The notes beneath the pieces are model-generated. The model was not told the origin of the DNA. It did not search any database and was given only the letters and a program-made list of their open reading frames with translations. A program made the translations under genes and the position numbers. A stretch of DNA of 64,000 nucleotides from Flavobacterium soyangense (GTDB taxonomy: Bacteria; Bacteroidota; Bacteroidia; Flavobacteriales; Flavobacteriaceae): positions 39,457 to 103,456 of the forward strand of contig NZ_JADHEC010000010.1 of NCBI RefSeq assembly GCF_015277675.1, in the 5' to 3' direction. Below are positions 27,830 through 36,869 of the stretch, piece after piece. Position 1 is the stretch's first letter, and every line of letters begins with the position of its first letter.

Positions 27830-28963
27830 ATGAAAATACTATTTATTTCTATGCCTTCTATTCATGTCATTCGTTGGCTAGAAAATCTGAAAGATACTTC
27901 TCTTGATTTGTACTGGTTCGATGTGTTAAGTAGAGGAAAACTAGATACTTTTGATAATGTAAAACAGTTTGTAGATTGGGAAAAGCGAAAGTTACCATAT
28001 ATACGAGGAGAGTATTTTTTAAGTAAAAAGTTACCAGAAGTTTACGAAAAAGTCAAGCCCATATTTGAAGTAACAACAAATGAAGCTTTGGAAAAGATAA
28101 TTTTAGAAATACAACCTGATGTTGTTCATAGTTTTGAATTGCATTATTGTTCATTTTCAGTATTAAAAACAATGAAAAAATTTCCAGATATCAAATGGAT
28201 TTATTCTTGTTGGGGTAGTGATATTTTTAGACATCAAGTTTTAAAAAGTGATATTCAAAAAATAAGGGAAGTTCTACAGCAGGTTGATTTTTTAATAACT
28301 GACTGTGAAAGAGATTTCAATTTAGCAACACAATATGGTTTCAAAGGTTTGTTTCTTGGAGTTGTTCCAGGTGGAGGTGGATACAATATAAAAGATATTG
28401 GAGCCTATTTTCAAGATATTGAATCTAGAAAGTTAATTTTAATCAAGGGTAATCATAGTGAAACAGGGAGGGCAATTTTTGTATTAAAAGCAATAAAAAA
28501 AATAATGCATTTGTTAGATGATTACGAAATTTATATATTTTCAATTAGCAATCAAACAATTGAATTTATTGAAGCACATTCAGAAATAAAAGCGAAGATT
28601 AAAATGTTGGAAAGAATCAATCAATCAGAACTTTTTAATTATTTTGGCAAAGCATTTTTATATATTGGAAATAATTATTCAGACGGACTGCCAAATACAT
28701 TGTTGGAGTCATTATTGTTGGGGGCAATTCCTTTACAGTCTAATCCAGGTAATGCGACCTCTGAACTTATCGGTAAAAGATATTTTGGTGAATTGATTGA
28801 CAATCCTGAAAATTCAGATGAAATTGCTGAAAAAATTTTAAAACTTGTAAAAAATAAACAAATCTATGCCGATTTTGCAAAAACTAACCATTTTAAAGCA
28901 ATTGAAGATTATAATTATGAAAAGGTTGGGAATTCAATATGTAATATCTATAATTTGCTGTAA
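27830..28963 (+). CDS. Glycosyltransferase family 4-like
   Basis: The 377-residue GT-B protein has MKILFISMPSIHVIRWLENL at the N-terminus, VVHSFELHYCSF, and YSDGLPNTLLESLLLGAIPL, which holds the E-x7-type donor motif. NATSELIGKRYFGELID follows as in retaining GT4 enzymes. It abuts the next gene with no gap. Confidence 0.8.
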   Translation: MKILFISMPSIHVIRWLENLKDTSLDLYWFDVLSRGKLDTFDNVKQFVDWEKRKLPYIRGEYFLSKKLPEVYEKVKPIFEVTTNEALEKIILEIQPDVVHSFELHYCSFSVLKTMKKFPDIKWIYSCWGSDIFRHQVLKSDIQKIREVLQQVDFLITDCERDFNLATQYGFKGLFLGVVPGGGGYNIKDIGAYFQDIESRKLILIKGNHSETGRAIFVLKAIKKIMHLLDDYEIYIFSISNQTIEFIEAHSEIKAKIKMLERINQSELFNYFGKAFLYIGNNYSDGLPNTLLESLLLGAIPLQSNPGNATSELIGKRYFGELIDNPENSDEIAEKILKLVKNKQIYADFAKTNHFKAIEDYNYEKVGNSICNIYNLL

Positions 28964-29905
28964 ATGAATCATTCTTTAGTTTCCATAATCATCCCATCAT
29001 TCAATCGTGAGGGCCTTTTGAGCGAAGCACTCGATAGTGTTTTAGGTCAGACCTACGCCAACTGGGAGTGTATCGTTATCGATGATCGATCGACTGATGG
29101 AACAAATACCTTTCTCAGAGAATATTCAAAGAAAGATGGACGATTTATAATAATTTCTAAACCTGAAGAATTTAGGAGAGGGGCTAGTGTTTCAAGAAAT
29201 TTAGGACTCCAAATAGCAAGAGGAGAATACATTCAGTTTTTAGATTCAGATGATATTTTATCAGATGATAAATTAGAAAAACAGATTTACACTTTAAAAA
29301 ATGAGGATAAAAAAGTAATTTCTGTTTGTATAACCAGTAATTTTAAAGAAAAAAAGGATGCAGTTATTTTTGATTCGGACAGAAAAGATTTTCGTGATTT
29401 TAATAATCCTGAAGAATATTTTGGTGTAATTAGTGAGTTTGGAGGATACTATCCGCCAGAAAGTTTTTTAATAAGTAAAGAATTAATTGATTTTTCAGGG
29501 CATTGGAATGAGAATTTGACTTTAAATGACGATGGGGAATTTTTTTTCAGGATAATTCACAACTCCAATAAAATTCTTTTTAATAATGATACTTTTGTAC
29601 GTCACAGACAAAATACAGGGGATAATTTAAGTATGCTCAATTCCTTTCAAAAAGCAAACAGTCTTTTAAACAGTTGGAAAATTATTGAAATATTGTACAA
29701 TACAAAATACAATGCATCAAATTCTAAATATTTAGATAAAAAGAAATGGGCCGTTTACAATGAATTAAAAAGAACCTATCCAATATTAATCAAAGAAAAT
29801 AAGTTGTTTTTTTTCAATCAAAAAAAGAGAGATAATTTTTTGTTCAAACTTGATAAATTAAAAAAAAGAGTCAATTTAAGATTAAAAAACATTTTTAAAT
29901 ATTAA
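28964..29905 (+). CDS. Glycosyltransferase family 2
   Basis: The 313-residue protein has VSIIIPSFNREGLLSEALDS, VIDDRSTDGT and IQFLDSDDIL, a complete GT2 signature. It is similar in layout to the gene at 26887, so the two may be old duplicates. It begins and ends directly against its neighbours. Confidence 0.87.
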   Translation: MNHSLVSIIIPSFNREGLLSEALDSVLGQTYANWECIVIDDRSTDGTNTFLREYSKKDGRFIIISKPEEFRRGASVSRNLGLQIARGEYIQFLDSDDILSDDKLEKQIYTLKNEDKKVISVCITSNFKEKKDAVIFDSDRKDFRDFNNPEEYFGVISEFGGYYPPESFLISKELIDFSGHWNENLTLNDDGEFFFRIIHNSNKILFNNDTFVRHRQNTGDNLSMLNSFQKANSLLNSWKIIEILYNTKYNASNSKYLDKKKWAVYNELKRTYPILIKENKLFFFNQKKRDNFLFKLDKLKKRVNLRLKNIFKY

Positions 29906-30916
29906 ATGCGAGTAGGCTTCAATCCACATAAAGACAAACCACAATCAGCATCTGGGTATTTACATCAGGTCATCATTCCTGTTTACATTCCAAATGAAGA
30001 AGATTATTTTAAGGATAGTTTTAAAATATTTCAACTATGTTTAGAATCCGTATTCTCAACTGTACACTCTAAAACGTTTATCACAATAGTCAATAATGGG
30101 AGTGGATATTTCGTGAAGGAATATTTGGATGAATTGTTGAAGAAAAACAGAATTCACGAAGTGATTCATAACCAAAATATTGGCAAACTAAACGCCATTC
30201 TGAAAGGTTTAGTTGGTAACACTATAGAACTGGTTACCATTACAGATGCAGATGTTCTGTTCCAACCCAATTGGCAAAGGGAAACGACTAATGTTTTTCA
30301 ACAATTACCCAAAGTGGGTGTGGTGGGAATAGTTCCTCAATTTAAAATGTATGAAAGTAATTGTGGGAATGTACTTTTTGATAATTTTTTTAATCCAAAT
30401 TTAAAATTTCTTCCAGTTCTAAATCCAAGTGCTTTAATCCGGTTTTATGATAGTATTGGCTGGGACAGGAATTATAATCAAGACTATTTAGAATATAATT
30501 TAGGTCTAGAAATAAACAAAGATTTTAAAGTTTTAATTGGTTCAGGTCATTTTGTAGCAACCTACAAAAAGGATATTTTTGAAGAAATTCCATCTTATTT
30601 AGGTTACAAATTAGGAGGAAATAGTGAAAAGTATTTAGATGGGGCACCTCTTAAAAAAGGATATTGGCGAGTTACTACTAATGATAACTATGCCTATCAT
30701 ATGGGGAATACTTATGAGGAGTGGATGAAAACAGATACTAAGCAAAATTACGATGGACAATTCCTAAGTTCTAATTTTAATAAAAATACTAGTCTAATTA
30801 GTGCTAGTTACTTTATAAAAAACAGGCTTTTTATAAAATTTATTTCCATAAAGTGGTTAGTCAATTTATTTCTAAAATGGAAAAAATTACCGAAAGAAAT
30901 GATTGAAAAGTATTAA
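29906..30916 (+). CDS. Glycosyltransferase family 2-like protein
   Basis: The 336-residue protein has a longer N-terminus than usual before VIIPVYIPNEEDYFKDSFKI. It carries IVNNGSG, NQNIGKLNAILKGL and TITDADVLFQPNW with the DxD-type motif. The spacing resembles GT2 enzymes that act on complex acceptors. Substrate unknown. The next gene starts 5 bases on. Confidence 0.75.
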   Translation: MRVGFNPHKDKPQSASGYLHQVIIPVYIPNEEDYFKDSFKIFQLCLESVFSTVHSKTFITIVNNGSGYFVKEYLDELLKKNRIHEVIHNQNIGKLNAILKGLVGNTIELVTITDADVLFQPNWQRETTNVFQQLPKVGVVGIVPQFKMYESNCGNVLFDNFFNPNLKFLPVLNPSALIRFYDSIGWDRNYNQDYLEYNLGLEINKDFKVLIGSGHFVATYKKDIFEEIPSYLGYKLGGNSEKYLDGAPLKKGYWRVTTNDNYAYHMGNTYEEWMKTDTKQNYDGQFLSSNFNKNTSLISASYFIKNRLFIKFISIKWLVNLFLKWKKLPKEMIEKY

Positions 30917-30921
30917 ATATT

Positions 30922-31833
30922 ATGAAAAATAAAAATACTTTTTCTTTCCTCATCACTACTAAAAATCGAAAAACCGATTTGGCTTTTACTTTGGATAAAA
31001 TCAAATATCTTTTAAAAGACAATAGTGTGGAATGCGTAGTTTTCGATGATGGTTCTACTGATGGTACTTATGCTTATGTAAAAAAAAACTTTCCCAAAAT
31101 TCAACTGCGCAGCAATGCCGTTTCCAAAGGCTATATTTTTTGCAGGAACAAAATGCTCAATGAAACTAAGGCTGATTATGCCATTTCTTTAGATGATGAT
31201 GCTCATTTTCTTACCGAGAATGCATTGGAAATCATCCGCAACCATTTTGAGGAAAATGCCCATTGTGGTTTGCTAGCTTTGCGCATTTTCTGGGGACTCC
31301 AAGAACCTTTTTCCAAATTCTCTAACGAAAAACCCCATCGAGTCCAAGATTTTGTGGGTTGTGCCCATGTCTGGAGGATGAAAACTTGGCGAACCCTACC
31401 CAATTATCCTGAATGGTTTGTTTTTTATGGTGAAGAAAACTTTGCTTCCTATCATTTATTCAAAAAGAACTGGCAAATCCATTACCTTCCTGAAGTCTTG
31501 GTACATCATCGAGTAGACGTGAGATCTCGAAGAAAGGATGCAGATTATACGATTCGGTTGCGACGTTCTTTACGTTCGGGTTGGTATTTGTTTTTCTTAT
31601 TTTATCCCATTGCTGTTATCCCAAGAAAAATGGCGTATTCGCTTTGGATGCAATTCAAGCTTAAAGTTTTCAAAGGCGATTTTAAAGCCTTGCAAGCGAT
31701 ACTTTTGGCCTTGTTTGATTTAGTTTTAAATATTCCAAGAATCCTGAAAAATAGTAATCGGTTGACATTGAAAGAATATATTGAGTACAGCCAACTTCCT
31801 GAAGCTAAAATTTATTGGCAACCGGGGAAATAG
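30922..31833 (+). CDS. Glycosyltransferase family 2
   Basis: The 303-residue protein has FSFLITTKNRKTDLAFTLDK, VVFDDGSTDGT, ISLDDDAHF as the metal motif and FYGEENFASY at the likely catalytic base. A hydrophobic segment near residue 215 (WYLFFLFYPIAVI) may dip into the membrane. It is the last gene before a strong terminator, closing the operon that contains wzt. Confidence 0.85.
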   Translation: MKNKNTFSFLITTKNRKTDLAFTLDKIKYLLKDNSVECVVFDDGSTDGTYAYVKKNFPKIQLRSNAVSKGYIFCRNKMLNETKADYAISLDDDAHFLTENALEIIRNHFEENAHCGLLALRIFWGLQEPFSKFSNEKPHRVQDFVGCAHVWRMKTWRTLPNYPEWFVFYGEENFASYHLFKKNWQIHYLPEVLVHHRVDVRSRRKDADYTIRLRRSLRSGWYLFFLFYPIAVIPRKMAYSLWMQFKLKVFKGDFKALQAILLALFDLVLNIPRILKNSNRLTLKEYIEYSQLPEAKIYWQPGK

Positions 31834-31845
31834 GTATTACATTTT

Positions 31846-31893
31846 AAACCGCACAAATTGAAAATTACGTTTTCAATTTGTGCGGTTTTTTTT
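31846..31893 (+). terminator. Strong rho-independent terminator
   Basis: A perfect 19-bp stem (left arm 31846-31864, right arm 31870-31888, ending TGCGGTTT) with loop TTACG is followed by T residues to 31893. It sits 13 bases after the last glycosyltransferase gene. Confidence 0.95.
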
Positions 31894-32211
31894 ATTTACG
31901 CTGTTATATCATTGTAAATAAGGTATTTAATAGGTTGAATAAAAATAAATAACCCCATAGTTATCAATGTTGATGGGCTAAAAAGAGAGAAACTATTTGT
32001 TGATATCGTTTTTTGATTGCTGCATTTTGACTTCAATTTTCAGGTAGTTTATAATTGTTAGGTTTCTAAACTAAATTAAAATAATAAGCGAGATGCAAAT
32101 AAAAATTGCTAAGTACTGATTAAATTATTATTTGTAATATCCGTTTTTAATGGCCTTTTTCGATAGCTTTGTATTTGCGAAATTACTGTATAAATGTAAC
32201 TCCATCACATT
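31894..32211. promoter_or_regulatory. Gap upstream of the first HU-like gene, with candidate -7 box
   Basis: No gene is seen. TAGCTTTG at 32164-32171 fits the TAnnTTTG box and would give a leader of about 35 bases. The nearest TTTG upstream (32131) is 29 bases away, longer than usual, so the promoter is tentative. Confidence 0.4.
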
Positions 32212-32595
32212 ATGTCAATATCTTATAAAATGGTTCTAAAAAAGCAATCTTTGGTAACTCCACCTACCGAAAAATACTATCCTTGTGCAATTCATGAGGG
32301 TATGGATGACTTAGATAGTCTGTCGAAGAGAATAGCCTTAAATTCAAATATCAGTAAAGCAGATTGCTACAGGATTGTCATGTCATTGACAAAAGAGATC
32401 GAAGAATCATTGGCTATGGGGCGTGTGGTTCATATTATGACACTGGGTTCTTTTAAAATTAACATTCATGGAAAAGGAGTTGACAGCCCAGAGGATTCAA
32501 CCAAAGCCGAAATTACAGGGGCTAAGATAATATACAATCCTTCCCCAAATATGAATGAAACTCTCGGTCAGTTGACTTACAAAAGAATAAAGTAA
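32212..32595 (+). CDS. HU-like DNA-binding protein (Bacteroidetes HU-HIG type)
   Basis: The 127-residue protein is longer than classical HU (about 90). It has an N-terminal strand region, then SKADCYRIVMSLTKEIEESLAMGRVVHIMTLGSFKI, matching the HU/IHF dimer core and the start of the beta arm. Bacteroidetes encode many such proteins, often beside polysaccharide loci. It probably bends or coats DNA. It sits between two sugar operons, with a related gene on the other strand at 33286. Confidence 0.85.
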   Translation: MSISYKMVLKKQSLVTPPTEKYYPCAIHEGMDDLDSLSKRIALNSNISKADCYRIVMSLTKEIEESLAMGRVVHIMTLGSFKINIHGKGVDSPEDSTKAEITGAKIIYNPSPNMNETLGQLTYKRIK

Positions 32596-33222
32596 AATCT
32601 ACCTACAAGTGTAATCATTTGAAACGATGTTTGATTGCTTTCAAAACTGCCACTTTGATTAGTTTTTGGTACTTGAATACGACTGTCTTTTTTTAGGGTA
32701 GCTTGGGGAACTATGGCAATACGTTGGCTTCATAAAAATTTAAATAATTTGAAATACGGCAACGGTACCCTGGAATCGTATTAAAAAAAATAAAAACTTG
32801 TCACAGTTTATGAACAAAAATTTGTTCATGAGGAAAATTAATTTTATTTTTAACCATTGTTAACGAGTAACTGTAATTGCTCGAGGTCTTACAATAATTA
32901 ACTTGCTCAAGAAAACGGGGTCCTACCAGTTATTTTTGGGCTTTTTTTATGGTTTTAGATGGATAAAAAGGATGATTATTTAAGAATTTTATGATAAATA
33001 TAAGCTCTATTTGTAATCCGAAGCCATTTTTTTAAGCTAAAATTGTCTTTTGATGTTTAAAAAACCAAATTTTTTTATATTTTTTTGTGCTTTTAATCCA
33101 TTTTCAGAAAGTCAATGTGAAAAAATCATCTGGTCAAGACGGAATAAAAGTCTCGTCAAGCTGGGGCAAAAGTCTTGTCAGGACGAAATGAAGGGTATTT
33201 TTGTTAAAAAACTAAAAAAAAA
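32596..33222. other. Gap between the two HU-like genes
   Basis: No credible gene is seen; a 79-codon frame from 33050 has low-complexity content and no family pattern. The gap holds one copy of the branched repeat (32864-32929) and a pair of imperfect direct repeats around AAAAGTCTCGTCAAG and AAAAGTCTTGTCAGG (33148-33186). Confidence 0.5.
32864..32929. repeat. HU-associated repeat, degenerate copy
   Basis: CGAGTAACTGTAATTGCTCG, AGGTCTTACAATAAT and GGGGTCCTACCAG appear in the same order as in the terminator at 33223-33285. Hairpins are only partly kept. Read on the - strand, the bases beyond it encode a KITG-stop tail recalling the KKAG-stop end of the nearby HU gene, so this may be the remnant of a third HU gene. 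Confidence 0.55.
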
Positions 33223-33285
33223 GACCCCGAGTAACTGTAATTACTCGAGGTCTTACAATAATCAGTTACTACTGATTACGGGGTC
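33213..33285 (-). terminator. Branched terminator of the second HU-like gene
   Basis: Outer arms GACCCCG (33223-33229) and CGGGGTC (33279-33285) enclose two hairpins, GAGTAA/TTACTC (33229-33246) and TAATCAGT/ACTGATTA, giving a three-way-junction shape. On the - strand it starts directly at the TAG stop and is followed by a run of nine T residues. Confidence 0.8.
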
Positions 33286-33669
33286 CTAACCAGCTTTTTT
33301 GAATGATAATCCATTCAACATAGTGCGCAAATTTTTTCCTGGACGGAAAAGTATGCGACTCTTGACAATGTTAGTCGATGAAACTTCGGTTGCGGTATCT
33401 TTTCCTTCTGAACTAATGCCCACCTGAAAATTACCTAGTCTACCCAGTTTAACAATTCGACCTTGCCCCAATTCTCCAATGATGTTATGCTCCAAAGAGA
33501 GCAAAACGGCATAACAGTCAGTGGCCGTGACTGTGCATTGGTAGGAAATCAACTCTGCGAGTCTATCCAAATCGACATCACCGTCTGCGATTGCAGCGGC
33601 ATAAAATTTTTCGGGAGCAGTGGTGTCCCGAGGGTTCTTTCTAGGAAGAACTTTGTACTTAACAGCCAT
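33286..33669 (-). CDS. HU-like DNA-binding protein (Bacteroidetes HU-HIG type)
   Basis: Also 127 residues, with TATDCYAVLLSLEHNIIGEL and GRIVKLGRLGNFQVGI aligning to the HU core of the gene at 32212. The N-terminal parts are also related (PEKFYAAAIADGDVDLDRLA against TEKYYPCAIHEGMDDLDSLS). The two are diverged paralogues in opposite orientation. The stop codon runs straight into its terminator. A possible -7 box (TATATTTG on the - strand, 33751-33744) lies 75 bases upstream. Confidence 0.85.
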   Translation of the reverse strand: MAVKYKVLPRKNPRDTTAPEKFYAAAIADGDVDLDRLAELISYQCTVTATDCYAVLLSLEHNIIGELGQGRIVKLGRLGNFQVGISSEGKDTATEVSSTNIVKSRILFRPGKNLRTMLNGLSFKKAG

Positions 33670-34112
33670 AGTTTCTAGCGTATTAATTTTGTATTTAATT
33701 ATTTGCCTTAGTATACGGATTAATAGTATCTAACTGACATTTACAAATATACAATCGCTTAGCTTTATATAATAGCCAAACTTATTCACAATTGGCTTGA
33801 GTTTTTAACAAATGTAAGATTACATGGTTTTTTTTATATAATATATAAAATGTTGAAAATTAACAACTTAGTAAATGTGATTTTAATTCGTCCTGACGAA
33901 CTTAAAAATCAGAAAACTTTTTATTTAAAAAACAAGTTTTTTTATTAAAATAAACAGTAGTTACAAACAAAGCCTGTTTTTTAAAATAGCGAGCTGAATA
34001 TAAAATTTAGTATATCCCAAAACTTTGGTATTATGATTTTGACACTCAATTTTAAAAATAAATTCATAGCTCTTCAGAAAAATAAGTATTTTTACCATCA
34101 GCAAAAATTAAA
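33670..34112. other. Divergent intergenic region between HU-like gene and neuA
   Basis: No gene is seen in 443 very A+T-rich bases. It should hold the promoters of both flanking genes: TATATTTG on the - strand (33751-33744) is one candidate. A short palindrome, TTCGTCCTGACGAA, lies near 33890. Confidence 0.4.
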
Positions 34113-34817
34113 ATGAAAACTATAGCCATAATTCCCGCTCGCGGAGGATCCAAGCGATTGCCCAACAAGAATATTTTGTCTTTGGGAGGAGTTCCCTTAA
34201 TAGTGCACAGTATTTTATATGCCCAGAAAAACAAAGCCATTATTGACGAAATCTATGTTTCCACGGATGATGAAACGATTAAGAAAATAGCTCTTGAATA
34301 TGGAGTTCAAGTGATTGATAGACCTGAATATTTGTCTGGGGATTTGGAGCCTACTGTTTCGGCTTTGAGACACGTTTTAGAAAGCTTGGATTTTGAAGTG
34401 GAAAATGTAATTTTATTACAACCCACCAATCCACTGCGAGAAGAAAAATTATTAAAAGATGCTTTTGAGGTTTATCAAAAAGGAAATTTCGACAGCTTAT
34501 TTACCGTAAGCAGGAGCCATCATAAGTTGGGTAAAATAAATGACAATACCTTTATTCCTTTCAATTATGAAATTGGGCAACGCAGTCAAGATTTAGACCC
34601 TTTGTATTTTGAAAATGGATTATTGTATATTAGCAAAGCTCCTTTGATTTTACAAGAAATCATTATTTCAGAAACGGCCTATCCTTTGGAAGTAAATTCG
34701 AATTTTGCCAATGTTGATATAGATACTCAAGACGATTTGGATTATGCGGAATATTTATGGGATAAATTTTCTTTCAAGAAACAACACACCCCCAACCCCT
34801 CTCAAGAGGGGAGTTAG
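34113..34817 (+). CDS. neuA: CMP-nonulosonate (sialic acid-type) cytidylyltransferase
   Basis: The 234-residue enzyme has ARGGSKRLPNKN at residues 9-20, the CTP-binding motif, then LQPTNPLR and NVDIDTQDDLDYAE, all typical of NeuA/PseF/LegF. It activates a nine-carbon sugar with CMP. NeuB and NeuC follow. The native protein probably ends near WDKFSFKK; the last residues (HTPNPSQEGS) and stop come from an inserted palindromic element. Confidence 0.9.
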   Translation: MKTIAIIPARGGSKRLPNKNILSLGGVPLIVHSILYAQKNKAIIDEIYVSTDDETIKKIALEYGVQVIDRPEYLSGDLEPTVSALRHVLESLDFEVENVILLQPTNPLREEKLLKDAFEVYQKGNFDSLFTVSRSHHKLGKINDNTFIPFNYEIGQRSQDLDPLYFENGLLYISKAPLILQEIIISETAYPLEVNSNFANVDIDTQDDLDYAEYLWDKFSFKKQHTPNPSQEGS

Positions 34818-35400
34818 GAGTGCCGTCAATTATATATGTACAGATTAGATTTATTGTTTAACGACAAAACACGAATGATAGCAGGGTTTTATTCCCCTCT
34901 TGAGAGGGGCTAGGGGTGTGTCAATTATACATGTACAGATTAGATTTATTGTTTAACGACAAAACACTAATGATAGCAGGGCATTATTCCCCTCTCGAGA
35001 GGGGAGTTAGGAGTGCCGTCAATTATACATGTACAGATTGGATTTATTGTTTAATGACAAAACACTAATGATAGCAGGGTTTTATTCCCCTCTTGAGAGG
35101 GGCTAGGGGTGTGTCAATTATATATGTACAGATTGGATTTATTGTTTAACGACAAAACACGAATGATAGCAGGGCATTATTCCCCTCTTGAGAGGGGCTA
35201 GGGGTGTGTCAATTATACATGTACAGATTGGATTTATTGTTTAACGACAAAACACGAATGATAGCAGGGTTTTATTCCCCTCTCGAGAGGGGCTAGGGGT
35301 GTGTCAATTATATATGTACAGATTGGATTTATTGTTTAACGATAAAACACGAATGATAGCAGGGTTTTATTCCCCTCTCGAGAGGGGCTAGGGGTGTGTA
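34784..35400. repeat. Tandem array of the palindromic element, seven cores
   Basis: Seven 16-bp cores start at 34796, 34894, 34989, 35087, 35182, 35277 and 35372, spaced 95 or 98 bases apart. The 98-base units carry GAGTTAGGAGTGCCGTC after the core and the 95-base units GCTAGGGGTGTGTC. The spacers are nearly identical (TTTATTGTTTAACGACAAAA), which distinguishes this from CRISPR. The core centres alternate CA, TG and CG. Confidence 0.92.
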
Positions 35401-35542
35401 AAATGGCAATTAAAACAAACAAATTACCTAAATACTGAATCATATTCCCTCTTGAAATCGGAGATTCAACGACTCCAAAACAAATATAAACTGGAGTTAT
35501 AGAACTTGTCCCTTTTTTTGAACGGGAGGTTAGGGATGTGTC
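35401..35542. repeat. Long-form right end of the palindromic element before neuB
   Basis: CCCTCTTGAAATCGGAGATT is followed by CAACGACTCCAAAAC and a GAACGGGAGGTTAGGGATGT end, matching the long-form ends near 13670 and 13970. It finishes about 25 bases before the neuB start codon and so probably carries its leader. Confidence 0.75.
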
Positions 35543-35565
35543 CTTAAAATTTGAATATAAAAAAG

Positions 35566-36609
35566 ATGAAAAATCCATACATAGAAATAGCCGGAAGAAA
35601 AATAGGACTTGATTTTCCACCTTTGGTCATTGCCGAAATCGGCATTAATCATGAAGGCTCTTTAAAGGTCGCCAAAGAAATGGTCGATGCAGCACACAGA
35701 GCAGGAGTGGAAGTGGTCAAACACCAAACCCATATTGTAGCAGATGAAATGAGTGGTGCCGCCAAAAAGGTAATTCCGGGCAACTCCGATGTTTCAATTT
35801 ATGAAATTATGGAGCGTTGTGCGCTCAATGAAGTTGATGAACTGGAATTAAAAAACTATGTCGAGACTAAAGGGATGATTTTCATATCTACCCCTTTTTC
35901 CCGTGCTGCCGCCAATCGATTGCAAAGTTTTGATATTCCTGCCTATAAAATTGGTTCCGGAGAATGCAACAATTATCCCTTACTGGAACATATTGCTTCT
36001 TTTGGCAAACCCATTATTTTAAGTACTGGGATGAATACCATTGAAAGCATACGTAAAGCGGTAGCTGTTTTTGACGAACATAAAATTCCCGTTGCCTTGT
36101 TACACACTACTAATTTGTATCCAACACCTATTTCTTTGGTACGATTGGGAGCCATGACAGCCATGCATGAAGCGTTCCCTAATAAAGTTTTCGGGTTGAG
36201 TGATCATACCCTGAACAACAATGCCTGTTTGGGTGCAGTGGCTTTAGGGGCAAGTATCTTAGAACGCCATTTTACAGACCATCTGGAGCGAACTGGTCCG
36301 GATATTGTGTGCAGTATGGACGAACAAGCTACTGCAGCATTAATTGTCAGTTCCAATGAAATCTGGCAAATGCGTGGTGGTACGAAAGAGCCTGCCCAAG
36401 AAGAGCAAGTTACCATTGATTTTGCTTTTGCTACAGTTTGTACCATTGCTCCAATAAAAAAAGGAGAACTATTTACAAAAGAAAATATTTGGGTAAAACG
36501 TCCTGGAACCGGGGAGATATTGGCGGAGCATTTTGAAGGTGTTTTGGGTAAAATAGCCATCAGGGATGTGGCAAATGATGAGCAGTTGGGGTGGGAGGAC
36601 TTTAAATAA
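35566..36609 (+). CDS. neuB: N-acetylneuraminate (nonulosonate) synthase
   Basis: The 347-residue enzyme has [13 protein letters not shown] near the N-terminus, [25 protein letters not shown] and LSDHTLNN in a TIM-barrel order, and a C-terminal SAF/antifreeze-like domain from about residue 280 ([17 protein letters not shown]). It condenses phosphoenolpyruvate with ManNAc or a related sugar. The ATG at 35566 is preferred to an in-frame TTG five codons upstream. A palindromic element begins on the stop codon. Confidence 0.92.
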   Translation: MKNPYIEIAGRKIGLDFPPLVIAEIGINHEGSLKVAKEMVDAAHRAGVEVVKHQTHIVADEMSGAAKKVIPGNSDVSIYEIMERCALNEVDELELKNYVETKGMIFISTPFSRAAANRLQSFDIPAYKIGSGECNNYPLLEHIASFGKPIILSTGMNTIESIRKAVAVFDEHKIPVALLHTTNLYPTPISLVRLGAMTAMHEAFPNKVFGLSDHTLNNNACLGAVALGASILERHFTDHLERTGPDIVCSMDEQATAALIVSSNEIWQMRGGTKEPAQEEQVTIDFAFATVCTIAPIKKGELFTKENIWVKRPGTGEILAEHFEGVLGKIAIRDVANDEQLGWEDFK

Positions 36610-36791
36610 CACACCCCCAACCCTATAACTCTAATTTAGTTTTAGTTTTGGAATCGTTGATTCTTCGATTTCAAGAGGGAAGCTAGGAGTGTAAATAATT
36701 GCGAATCTATAATTAAAGGGGTTATTTAAATACTAAAAAATTTATGTAAGCAGGATTAAGTTCTCCTCTTGAGAGGGGTTAGGGGGTGTGT
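36609..36791. repeat. Palindromic element between neuB and neuC (183 bp)
   Basis: The copy starts ACACACCCCCAACCC on the last base of the neuB stop codon and ends AGGGGTTAGGGGGTGTGT. Its left end is the long form with GGAATCGTTGATTCTTCGAT. It separates two genes of one pathway that would otherwise be close together. Confidence 0.88.
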
Positions 36792-36869
36792 AAAAACTAA
36801 TTAAATGAATCATAAATATATTTTTCGCATCTTTGAACTTATTGAGAAAAAAAGAGCAAGTATTCAAAA

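Noticed and set aside
33050..33289. 79-codon frame between the HU-like genes
   Set aside because: Low-complexity A+T-rich content, overlap with the branched terminator and HU gene end, and no family pattern.
34784..35400. Regular array resembling a CRISPR
   Set aside because: The intervals between cores are nearly identical to each other and about 80 bases long, the repeated core is only 16 bases, and no cas gene is in the window.
36204..36620. 138-codon frame on the - strand opposite neuB
   Set aside because: It lies wholly within the well-supported neuB gene and has no domain pattern; similar antisense frames at 11124-11537, 43368-43853 and 46167-46583 were rejected for the same reason.
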